Shown piece after piece: positions 1-10,019 of a stretch of DNA of 64,000 bases. Every line of letters starts with the position of its first letter. The first letter of the stretch is position 1. The notes under the pieces are model-generated. The model saw only the letters and a list, made by a program, of their open reading frames with translations. It made no database searches and had not been told where the DNA came from. Origin of the DNA: Cristatella mucedo (Eukaryota > Bryozoa > Phylactolaemata > Cristatellidae). The translations under genes were made by a program, and so were the position numbers. Location: contig WPIO01000021.1 in assembly GCA_009760855.2 (NCBI GenBank), positions 4,782,501 to 4,846,500 of the forward strand, given 5' to 3'.

Positions 1-1290
1 CAACAACGATGACGGGAGTGTCGCTGCAGTAGCTCTGCTAGATCTGCCTTCTATATCTATATCTTCCATCTAGCTGCCTTCGATACCATTGATCACGATG
101 TCCTACTTGAACGATTGAGAACAATGATCGGTCTGGCAGATGAGGCACTGGCATGGTTTAAATCATACTTGCCTGATCGCGTTCAATCCGTGTTGTGTGA
201 TGGTCAGGTCTCTCCCACGAGACCGGTCACCTGTGGAGTCCCTCAAGCGTCTGTCCTCGGCCCTTTGCTGTTCTCGATTTATACTCTGGGAAAAGTTTAT
301 TTAGGCCCACGGGATAGGTTATCTCTGTTATGCTGAAAATACTCAGCTGTATTTGTTATTCAAACCGTCGGAATCAGCTGCAGCAACTGATAAACTGAAT
401 GCTTGTTTTGCCGACGTTCGACCCTGGATGTCGGAAAATTTCTTGAAACTAAATAGCAATAAAACTGATCTGCTTCTCATAGGACACCCTAAGCATTTGG
501 CTGGATTAGAAGGCTTTGCTCTTCTAATAGGTGGTACTGTTGTGCGACCATCACCTCGTGCTCGGAATTTAGGTGTCGTTTTCGGCAGCTGCCTAAATTA
601 AAAAAAAAACTTCATTTAGAACACTTCTTCTACAGCTAGCCATTACGTCCGATCCCTATTTAAGATTAGGAGCTGTGTCCTGTGGTATCTTAAAAAATTT
701 TAACTTGCTCCTTAGTTTTGTCTTGGCTAGATTATTGAAATTCCAGTTTGGCTGGGCTTTCAAAAAAAACTGGGCCACTGCTAATGGCTATGAATTTGGC
801 TGCAGGGCTTGTTTTCAAGTCCCAGAGGTTTGACCACGTGTCTTCTTTGCTAAAAGAGCTAGGATGGTTGCCGGTTGATCAAAGGATACACAGCAAAGTT
901 CTTACTCCGTTCTGACTCCGAAGGCCTGCAACGGTTTTGGTCCTCCATACCTAGCTGAGCTGCTACACCAGTTTCAGCCTCCTCGTGCCCTCAGGTCCTA
1001 TGTGGACAATAAATTAGCTGTCCCATTCCTCCGCTTAAAGACAGTTGGCGACAGAAGCTATAGCTCTGCAGGTCCTAGACTGTGGAACTTCAAAGATTCT
1101 TATGCAACGACAACTACTCTCCTGCTGCCGACTATGGCTCATTCTTTCCAGGGGTCCTGGGCTGCTACTTCCATGCTACTCACTACCTCAACTGCTCTCC
1201 TAGACTCGACTATGCTTCCCACTTTCTGCTTGTTGCGTGAGATTAAGTCTGTTGGCTACCGAATGCATACCGAAAGCCGCTTAGGCTAGC
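1..1290 (+). mobile_element. LINE family L-A, RT region and partial 3' end, decayed
   Basis: Reverse transcriptase fragments of CR1/L2-like style appear in order: AAFDTIDHDVL near 73-105, then GVPQASVLGPLLFSIYTL near 235-290. The catalytic box reads YAENTQLY at 329-352, where the family normally has F/Y-ADD. Later blocks are RPWMSENFLKLNSNKTD, RARNLGVVF, and LAVPFLRLKTVGDRSYSS at about 1015-1065. The frame changes between motifs, so it is dead. It enters from the left edge. It stops just after CGCTTAGGCT and lacks the tail hairpin seen in other L-A copies. Confidence 0.85.
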
Positions 1291-1300
1291 CCCAAGAAGT

Positions 1301-2075
1301 AATAATAATAATAATGCACTTGATAAAGCGCCCTCAGAGAACTCAATCTCTTTCTAGGCTCTTTAAATTTGCTGCAAAGAGAAACTCGATTGAATGGTGA
1401 GTAATATCATGCTTGATAAACAACATGAATAGCATGGTTAGGGATCACATGCACAGGGTCAGCATGCAAGTGTGGTTAGTGGCAGCATGCACAGTGTCAG
1501 CATCACGCATAAGCACATGAAGGACGAATCACGGGGACCCACTAAATGCTGTCCTAAATAGGTGTGTTTTTTAGTTCTTTTTAAATGTGGTCAAGTCAGG
1601 GGATGTTGTGATGCAAGTCAGGAGTGAGTTTCAGGCTTTGGGAGCATACAAACTAAATGCACGGTCCCCAAAGGAATTGAGGTTTGTACGAGGTATTTCT
1701 AGACTGTTGGATTCCGAAAAGCGGTGGTACGATGCTTGGCCTGGTGGGGAAGTAGATCTGAGAGATAGGCTGGAGCCAAAGAATGAATTGACCTAAAAGT
1801 GAGCGACAAAACCTTGAAGTCGATCCGTTGCTTGACTGCGAGCCAGTGCAGGTCGGCGAGAAATGGTGTGATGTGGCAACTGCGGCGCTCACGACCGACA
1901 AGCCTAGCTGCAGAGTTTTGCACCAGCTGTAAGCGCTTGATTGCACATGCCGGTAGGCCAGCAAGCAGTGAGTTACAGAAGTCAAGACGGTATGTCACAA
2001 ATGTATGGACCAACTTGGACGTTGCATCCTTATCAAAACCAGCCCGAATTTTAGCAATGTTAAGTACAGCAATGT
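1301..2075 (-). mobile_element. LINE family L-B, 5'-truncated 3' half, antisense
   Basis: On the - strand it encodes the C-terminal part of the LINE ORF: RLDFCNSLLAGLP, LQLVQNSAARLV, then LHWLAVKQRIDFKVLSL and LAPAYLSDLLP. It ends in the L-B tail stem and an (ATT)5 tail (AAT on the + strand at 1301-1315). It sits tail-to-tail against the L-A element to its left. Frame is lost near the ORF end. Confidence 0.85.
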
Positions 2076-2477
2076 TATGTACAGCAATTTTATGTAAGTT
2101 TGGTAAACCTATGGTGACCTTTCTCTCCTACTCTGCAACCCACAAGCACCTAGCAGGGAATCACCTGACCACCGACCCATCGCTGGCCTCCTCTCCAAGA
2201 GTGAAAATGCTTTGCCTCGTTGTTCCATGACTGGTAGATCTGATTTGCAAGAGTATGAGTGTCGAGTTTGCTGGTTGTTTTCCATAAAAGTGCAGCAATT
2301 TACATATTTGAGTTGGGGAAGTGAGGCCGATAAGTTGACTAGATAAAGGGTATACTTTCTGACTTTTTCCTGCTATTGGTTCAATCATTGCTACCCTTCC
2401 AGGACCTTACCGTGCTGCCTTACTTGTTATGCCTCGAAGACCTGGGGGGGGGGAGGTAGAAGGGAAATATATATCAT

Positions 2478-2655
2478 TATAATATAATTCATAGGTACAG
2501 CACCCTATGAGAACTTGATCTTTTTTAGGCACTTCACATATGCGCCACGCGGGTCGAGCTCACGACCTCGGCCAGCAATAAAATACATTCACCTTGACCT
2601 CGGTCGGGGTAAGCATCTAAACAACTGTGCCAAACCAGCCCGGCGGAATGCCTTG
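2478..2655 (-). mobile_element. SINE-1 copy (tRNA-derived), antisense
   Basis: Read on the - strand, a tRNA-like head (TGGTTTGGCACAG at the start, B-box-like GAGCTCGACCC) is followed by a tail around GTGAAGTGCCTAAAAAAGATC and an AT-rich end. The layout matches the copies at 3333, 27925, 39408 and 53945. Confidence 0.65.
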
Positions 2656-3332
2656 TCGATCTCAACTCATTGGACCCAATGCACTTCACATGTCGCCATG
2701 TAAAGCATTGCAGCTCAGATGTCCCAGTAGCATAACTGCAAGGGTAGGGGCATATCGCAGTATCTTCACTGTCAAAGTCAGAGAGAAGACCTGAGGACGG
2801 TTGGCACCGTGCCAAGGCCTTGTTAGGTGCTCGGGAGTCAGCAACACTAGAGAGATAGGTCACCATAACCTTTGGGGCTTGATCTGGGCGCATACATTGA
2901 AAAGAATGACGGGTGGTGGGAGGTGTCACCGAGGTGCTCTTCCAGTTTCCTAGCAGGAATGCAGGAATGGGGCGACCACAAGATGTCACTATTTTTACAC
3001 TATTCCTAGCTTGCTGTCTGTCTGTCTAGTTTGTTTGTCTGTCTGGTCTGTCCGTTTGTCATATATCTATCTACCAATGTGCATCTGTCTATGTGCATCT
3101 TTCTTTCTATCTATGAGTGCAGGCAAGTGGGGCTACTACAGGAAGTCACTTTTGGCTCAGTTAAGGAAATGATCGAAGTGAGAATTGAAAAACATCCTGC
3201 AACAGGATGCAGTTTTCGGACTGTATTCGGTTCACCGACAATGTGGTTTGCTCTTAATGTCCTCCTCCTTAGTATGAGCTTTTTTGTTGCATCTTGTTTG
3301 CAAGGCAATTGAGATTACTCACTGAATTATAG

Positions 3333-3475
3333 AACATGGCACCGCCTGGTTAGGCCAAGGGCTAAGGTGCTCGCCTTTAACAACCAAGGTCGCAGGCTCT
3401 AGCCCTGAGCTACACGTAAAGTGCCTGAATAGAGATAGAGTTTTCTGAGCGCGATATAAGAAAATGCAAACAAAT
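3333..3475 (+). mobile_element. SINE-1 copy (tRNA-derived)
   Basis: The head has TGGTTAGGCCAAGGGCTAAG as an A-box-like block and a degraded B box (AGGCTCTAGCCC). The tail runs AAAGTGCCTGAATAGAGATA and ends with GCGCGATATAAG. This tail is shared with the other SINE-1 copies and resembles the L-B 3' end. Confidence 0.7.
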
Positions 3476-4235
3476 TACATGAAACAGTTCAATTTTTTAC
3501 TTCAGATTTTAAAAAGTTGTAAATATCGAATTCAAATTACCGTTCTAGATCGTATGAAACGAATAGGTATCGCCAAAATCGTATTTTTACCATTGGCTGC
3601 TAGATAGCAAAGGTGCCGCTATGTTACTTTTGACCTCAACGTTATGTCTTCACAGCCCTTACTAGTTTAGGTCATAGGCAGCTTGTCGTGCCACAATGCA
3701 GAGACCTGAATCTGGAAACACGCCGAACGGTAAGGACTGAGTGCCCAAAATTTCGCAAGCAGCGCTGTACAACAGCACCGAACTCGTGAAAGAGCAAAGA
3801 CTTGCAGCTAAATATTGCAGCTGAAATGGCGGGTGACTTCAGGCAGGGGACTCGTTTAAGCTCATAGCAGCTAGCAAAGAACGCTACGACTCAGAGCATC
3901 AGACAAAGGGATCATTGTTTCGGTCGAGTTCCTTTACCTGTATGCCGGCCAGGTCGTTAAGCATGCATCAATCGAGTTACATAATTAAATGGTGTGCTCA
4001 TAAGCCAACTTATGGTGGCTATTTCACAAGCGGTCTCAAGTTCAAAGTCAGTGACCGAGCTTCTAGGTCACAATCAAGTGCTATTGCACTAGTAAAGCCG
4101 AATGTGTCCGACATGCTGTCATCCTCAGCATGCGCGTATCTCCTTTGACTAATCAGTTTTGTTCAGCAGTTGCCCTTTTCTGAACACATGCAACTACTGC
4201 TGTCTGATTCTGTTCACTTCATCACTTCGTGACAG

Positions 4236-4458
4236 GGAGCAGGAAAGAAAATGTGGACCCGACGGTTTCTTAGACTCCAGACGGTATACCCACACTTATG
4301 AGGCAAAGGATATTGCCGGAGATCCGCCAAAGACTTCGCCGAGAGCAGATACTCCCGTACCTGGATTTCATGCCATCAAGCCCAGCAGTGCTGTGAACGT
4401 GGTTCTACGTTCAGAACAAGATAAAAAAGAACACGACAAGAAACTCAAAGTCATAGAA
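4236..4458 (+). CDS. Coiled-coil protein gene, exon 1 found (residues 1-74)
   Basis: A pyrimidine-rich tract ending GTGACAG precedes this exon. It starts in phase 2 (its first base finishes a codon) and ends in phase 0 at GAA before a GTGCGT donor. Residues 1-55 are non-repetitive and mixed in charge, with a Pro-rich stretch that includes TPVPGFHAIKPS. From about residue 56 a charged helical segment begins (RSEQDKKEHDKKLKVIE) and runs directly into the next exon. No start codon fits the phase-2 entry, so the initiator must be in an exon to the left. The open frame also extends upstream of the acceptor, but that part has no coiled-coil texture and reads as intron. Confidence 0.75.
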
Positions 4459-4707
4459 GTGCGTGTACCCAGCAAGCTGACTGCTCCATATGTGTCATCA
4501 TGTGTCAGCAGTTTCCCTATAGTCTGGCAACTTTTGAATGCACGATGCTGCTACATTTGCATGACATCTATGCATGACCACTACTTTATGTTTTCATTTG
4601 AAGCTTGTTAGCTGACGTCTGTAATGCTTTTATTCCGGCTTTTGCTGTCTTTTAAAGATGTAAATTTCGGCAACTAGTGCATGCTAAGCCTTAATCCTTT
4701 TCCGCAG

Positions 4708-4935
4708 TCCTGAGCTGCTACTTCCATGCTACTCACTACCTCAACTGCTCTCCTGACTCTGCTATGCTTCCCACTTTCTCTTTGTTGCGTGAGACGAAGT
4801 CTGCTGGCTACCGAATGCATACCGAAAGCCGCTTAGGCTGTGAGTGCGCTATACAAAACTCTCATACGTAACACCCACATGGTCTTTATGACTGTGTGGA
4901 GTTACAGACGGAGATACAAGATAAATGCATTTGCA
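4708..4935 (+). mobile_element. LINE L-A 3' UTR fragment
   Basis: Matches the end of the L-A element at 1150-1285 (CTACTTCCATGCTACTCACT, then CCGAATGCATACCGAAAGCC) and continues into the tail missing there: GTGCGCTATACAAAACTCTC and the GTAACACCCAC / GAGTTAC hairpin. A 5'-truncated insertion in the sense orientation of the gene. Confidence 0.8.
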
Positions 4936-5183
4936 TTTTCTGAGTTAAGTAAGAGCGTAGGCGTGACGTCCATAAGTTCTGCTAGGCGAGCAGATGTAGA
5001 GCAAGTGTTTCGTTCGTGTATCGAATAGAATTAATGCTCTGCCATACGACGCACTCGGGAACTGACGGCTCGTGTTTGCTGTATTAGCTGTACCTATTGC
5101 TTGACGGAGGAATGTCGTCTCTGGTGCATGACTGTAGCCATAGGCACTTGCAAATCGCCTTTAAGGGAGCGTGCAGATTGTGT

Positions 5184-5185
<2 letters not shown>

Positions 5186-5243
<58 letters not shown>

Positions 5244-5251
5244 TGTGTGTT
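5186..5251. repeat. (GT)n microsatellite
   Basis: About 65 bp of GT with a single GA interruption near the end, ending roughly 110 bp before exon 2. Confidence 0.95.
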
Positions 5252-5360
5252 ATGTTTTGTCCAGTTGGTGTAAACCAGTGCCTGCACCCCGCAAGCATAC
5301 GCATGCATTGGTTGGTTGAAGCAGCGAGTCCCACAGTGCGTGCTTGTGCGCCCACTGTAG

Positions 5361-5469
5361 GACCATATGTGGCAGCACAAGCAAGAAGAAAGGGAGCTAA
5401 AGAGAGCCGAAGGCGATATACTGAAGAAGAGGCACGCCGTCCGGCACGCTCTGAGAGACTACGAAAACG
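5361..5469 (+). CDS. Coiled-coil protein gene, exon 2 (residues 75-110)
   Basis: The acceptor is CCCACTGTAG and the donor GTGAGC; entry is phase 0 and exit phase 1. It encodes 36 residues starting DHMWQHKQEERELKRAEG and ending RDYEN, a strongly charged helix containing one Trp. It continues the helix that ends exon 1 without a break. A (GT)n run ends about 110 bp upstream of the acceptor. The frame stays open past the donor, but that extension lacks the coiled-coil composition. Confidence 0.85.
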
Positions 5470-6237
5470 GTGAGCGGTCCCCGAAGAGTCGGCAGCAGCT
5501 GCTGCTGCGCATGCTCACAAGGAGCCTCATTGCAGTGAGCATAGAATACGTTTGTCGCTCCGCTGTCTCAGCACAATCCAGTGAGAGCAGCACGTGAAGT
5601 AGATGTGCGCGTGCCATTAGCTGGTTTGCCATGCACGGTAGCTAAAGAGAACAACTGATCCTACTATCGACCTCTTAGGTATCCTTTTTTTGGATCAAGG
5701 CATGATCTGGTGCACGTCAGCAAGTCTGTGCAAAGTAACAACGTACTGGTAACGTAGTTGTGGTAGTACGGCTACCGAACACCTACAGCTGCCACTTGGA
5801 CTGTGGCTAAAATGGAAATCAAAAACGGCCCTAATTTCTAACCCGGGGCCTCATCTTCTGATCGGTGCCCAATGCCATTGTGTATGCACATGCGCAAATG
5901 TGCGTGCCCATACACGTGCCCCGTATAAGCAAATGCAGCACAGAGGCTCTGTGGCCACACAAAGCCGGGAGCATCAAAGCCATGATGCATTGGAGAAATG
6001 CACACTCGGAGGGAAGCCATTCGGAGACAGTGCCGTCTGTCGGTGTAGCCCGATTTGTATGCTAGCGATTTGTATGCTAGCGACTGCAAAGGCTCTGCTC
6101 TCGGCCGATTCCAAATGGCTAACCTCGAGCCTCCAGTTCTTGTATATCTGGGACAGAACTCCTGGCTCCTCAGCTGCTTCGCCGGTAATCCAGTGATTGC
6201 GAGCCGGCGCTGCTGGCGGATGCTGCCGCTGGGCGGG

Positions 6238-6300
6238 CGCTGGCCGATGCTGCACCGGCGGAGCTGCTTGGGCAGCTCCGCCGGTGCAGCATGGCCAGCG
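6238..6300. repeat. Near-perfect 30-bp inverted repeat (hairpin)
   Basis: The left arm 6238-6267 starts CGCTGGCCGATGCTGCACC; the right arm 6272-6300 ends GGTGCAGCATGGCCAGCG. The arms differ by one missing base; the loop is TTGG. It is GC-rich within a less GC-rich surrounding. Confidence 0.9.
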
Positions 6301-7429
6301 TTGGATGGCGTACTAGAGTTTGCTTATGGTATTTAAAGATGGGCAAAGTGAGGTGGCTCATAATATTTGAGGCAACCTCGAGGGATACTGTCTCGTGAGT
6401 GTGCTCAGATCTGTTGATTCCTTCAGCCTCGTAGTCCTCCAAACTCGGCTTCCAACGGTCGATGATCGGTGTCAGTAGCTTTCTCCCCTCCACATTGTTT
6501 ACATTCCAGGCTAAGACAAGCATGCAAAAGGCTCACGGCCACCGTTTAGTAGAACCGCAGGATCGGTAGCACTCACTCAATCGTGCACGGGTAAGCAAAG
6601 CACACAATAAAAACAAGGCTGATCCCCTGGGGTGCTATGCAAAAGCATGTCCCTGTTGCCCTTAGTCAAGACATGCAGAGTTTTATAACATGCATACAAA
6701 AATACTGGTGAAGCCCTGAACCATTGAACTTCGGCTAGCAACTTGTAGGTGCAGCAGCGATGCACGCAGGTATGCCGACAGCAGCAGGCAGCAGACGGCA
6801 GGCGACAAAAGTAGGAGGTGGCAGCCGGTGGCAACAAAGAGCTCCCATTGCCTTTTTGTTTTTCATTCTACTAAGCTGATCGGTCTAGCCATATGACCTG
6901 AAACGGGGACGTTTAAATTCCTCATCCTTACTTGAACGAGCATTTGCAGTGGCTAAATTTAAAATTATGTTGTCTTGATTTCAGGTACTTTTTGAACAAG
7001 GTGTAGCATTTACCTTTCACATCTAATGGCAGCTCACCCGATCATTTTAAAGCAAGCAGACAGTCCTTTGGTAGTACAACACTCTGCTCTTCATTCATTT
7101 TGTGCTGATAAGATATCTGTGTTAACTTCGGATGTGTGTATTTAACTCTCAGTCGATGATATTGCATTTGTTCCCAGGATCCCTACACTCATATGGTCTC
7201 GATACTATTCATGATGAACGTGCTGGGTGAGATGATCTTAAGCCTAGGTGAATGCCGCTATGTAGTAATGGTCTAGGTCACCTTAGTAGTAAATTGAACA
7301 GGTCACTTGATTACCTCACCTTGTGTTATACCACAGCAAACACTATGTTGGAATGGTGATTGTCTTTCTGCATTTTTGTCTTTCATCTTGCCCCTTACCT
7401 TGCTTGCGAGCCCTTGGTCTCTTCCAGAT

Positions 7430-7485
7430 ACCCCTTCTTTCTCACTCTCTCCTCTAACCTTGCATCTGTCCACAGCATCCTCCTC

Positions 7486-7528
<43 letters not shown>

Positions 7529-7955
7529 CTCTCTCTCTCCCCCCCCCCCGCCCCTCCGTTTTCTATTTCCTCCTCCCTATCTCTCGCTGTCTCTTGGTCT
7601 CCATCTCTGCTATATCTCTCTCCTTTTGTCTGTTTCTGTCCTCACAGTCTCTGTCTGTTTCCGTCAGCTTCTGTCCATCTATGTCTGTCTCTTTCCATCT
7701 CTGTTCTCTGTCCATTTCTATCCATCTCTGGCTGTGTCTGTCTGTCTCTGGCCGTGTTTGTCTGCATGTTTCTGTATGTCTCTGTCTATGTCTATGCCTC
7801 AGTCTGTCTGTCCATCTCTGTCAGTGTCTTTCATCTCTGTCTGTATATGGTATCCATCTCTGTCCACCTCAGCCCATCTCTGTCTGTGTCTGTCTATCTC
7901 TGCCTGTCTCTGTCTGTATTTATATCTGTCTATCCTTCTGCCTGTCTGTCTGTCC

Positions 7956-8048
<93 letters not shown>
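7430..8048. repeat. Long pyrimidine-rich block with (CT)n and TCTG-type repeats
   Basis: A (CT)n run at about 7490-7527 and another at about 7963-8048 flank a cryptic array of CTGT/CATC-type units. The strand is almost free of A and contains few G. Long ORFs here (Ser/Leu/Cys on +, Arg/Glu on -) are products of the repeat. Confidence 0.9.
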
Positions 8049-9284
8049 ATCCATTGATGCCGATTTTGCAACTCGGTTTCATCCCTGACTAAACGTTGCT
8101 GTTTTTCTGCTCAAGTATTTACTTGCCTAATTAGTACAACTTCTTTGCTAGTCATACTAACATGATTGAACTTTCGCAGTAATTCAAAAGAAGCGGCTGC
8201 AGGTCGATCAGAAATTTAACGTCGGCATGGAGAAATTCACGAACCTTCAAAGAACCCATGTTCACAAAAAGGAGGAGGTATGCTGTTGCTATCTTCTGCA
8301 GGTTGATCGGGTTATTTTCTGTTGCTGCTGCTGCTACCTGCTGCTGCCTACTGTTAATAGTCCACCACACTGCCCTCCACAATGGTTTTGGCTGCGACAC
8401 CGTGACGTAGACAAGGTTTGCTCACATTTTTAGACGACAAAACAACGCACCGACAAGAATATCAGTGTGGACCAACTGTTCAAAGACCAGGGCAGAAAGG
8501 TTCAGCTGCTCGTGTAAGCATACATAACCGTACAGAGTTCCCAACTGCTAGTGGAGAAAAAACAGCTGTTTATCTACTAGGTTCTCAATGACAGTTATAC
8601 GGCAGGCACAGTATGTTACCAAATGCCGCAGGCCAGTTTCAACTTGATGAAAGAGCTGCCTAAATTATTTAACCAGCTTTCTCATCAATTTTTATGCAAT
8701 GAGACAGCTCTTGGGATGCAATTTTCTTGTGCATGAAATAACCTAGCCATGCTAACGTGAGATACTACTGCATCGTGTTGTAGTAACGATTTCATCTTCC
8801 ACTCCTCTCAGAAAACCACCTGAATGTGCCTAATCAACAGCCACCCCCTCCTTATCTGTGTAACCCTGTATCAGTCCCACCCTGCTTTTGCTCGGTGCAT
8901 ATGTCTGCATGTGTGTGCATGCATGCGTCCGTGCGAGTATGAGTGCATGTGTGTGTGCATGCGCAAGTGCAAGCAATCGTATATTTGCATGAATCTCTCA
9001 CTCTCTCTCCCTTCAGTTTTACTGGATCTCTCTATCTTTATCTCTCCTTTTTTCTCTCTTTATATACATATAAATACACACTTACGTACATGTGTACGTA
9101 CAATGATGTTCAAATTTTGTTCTGCACCTGTTATGAGCACATTATTTCACTCAAAACGCATTCGATTTAGCACGGATCTAACTCTGTGGCAGTTTTTATT
9201 ATACGGAAATGCTAACAAATATATAATTTCGAGCAATTTATTGCATGACGATCAATACCTAGTCAAGGCACCAAGGTTTTAATA

Positions 9285-9935
9285 GCTGTTCGGAATCGAC
9301 TCCACCAGCTCCTGGCACTTTTCTGGACGAATTAACGCCCAGCGACCCTTCAAAACGTCGAAGACCTCATCGGGTTTCATGTGCCAAATAACTTTGACCC
9401 TCAGAGCTCGGTCGGTTTTGTCCCAGACACGTTTAAATGGACTCAAGTCTGGGCTTTCATTTTACTACTACATTACCCTAATTGGCCTGAAGCCACAGGG
9501 ATATATGACAAACTCTTTAACTGCCACAGAGTCGTTGTGATTGTCATGCTGCCAACCAAATTTAGGCCCTTGGGGAGCATAAGCAGATGGCAAGCCAACA
9601 TTCTGGACAATTTCCATACGGACATTATTATTCACGATACATTAAATCATGGGAATATGTCCAACACCGGAAGTTGTCCAGTGTGCAGCTATCCAGTGCT
9701 GTCCAGGGCAAGCAAAACCCAGCTTTGACTTTTTTGTGTGCTGCACAGTTAGCAATGGCTTGCACTTGGCCACCCACTCCTTCAGTCCTTGTTCATTAAG
9801 GCGTCTATTCGCGGTATTTTGGCTCACAACCGGTCCGGTAGTTTGGCAGAGACTCTGGCACTGCATTTTTGCAGTGGCCAAGCTGCCTGTCCTTCAGAGC
9901 CGTGTTTTTCCAGAGCCGATCTTACCTAGGAGAAC
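9285..9935 (-). pseudogene. Tc1/mariner-type transposase fossil
   Basis: The - strand carries transposase pieces in the right order. First is the helix-turn-helix part VSQNTANRRLNEQGLKEWVA followed by KCKPLLTVQHTKK (about 9735-9830). Next is a damaged DDE-domain block in which DNHNDSVAVKEF (about 9510-9560) matches the family's DNDPKHT box. Last is the C-terminal stretch GRWALIRPEKCQELVESIP (about 9295-9352). Stops and frame changes separate the pieces, so it is inactive. Terminal inverted repeats were not found. The best-preserved L-B LINE begins about 100 bp to the right. Confidence 0.85.
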
Positions 9936-10019
9936 TTAGTCGAGGGCGACTCGAGCGCTACAGTGCCTCTGTGCTACCGCAGTCCATATGTTTCTAACAA
10001 TGTTCCTAACAGTGCTCTC

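Larger units (their letters stand above)
1..4235. other. Region left of exon 1: repeats, no supported exon
   Basis: Apart from the L-A, L-B and two SINE-1 copies, the stretches 2076-2477, 2656-3332 and 3476-4235 show no recognisable gene. A (CTGT/TCTA)-rich stretch lies at about 3010-3115. The missing 5' exon or exons of the coiled-coil gene must lie here or beyond the left edge, but I found none that fits phase 2. Confidence 0.5.
4459..5360 (+). other. Intron 1 of the coiled-coil gene (902 bp)
   Basis: GTGCGT donor, TAG acceptor. It contains an L-A 3' fragment and a (GT)n run; nothing else is recognised. Confidence 0.75.

Noticed and set aside
3140-3177. Possible upstream exon (acceptor ACTACAG, donor GTGAGA, text EVTFGSVKEMIE)
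   Set aside because: It ends in phase 0, whereas exon 1 found here needs phase 2; the frame that would fit contains a TGA.
7307-8092. Long Ser/Leu-rich ORFs (up to 261 codons) over the pyrimidine block
   Set aside because: They follow the CT/CTGT repeats in all frames; no domain, no splice support.
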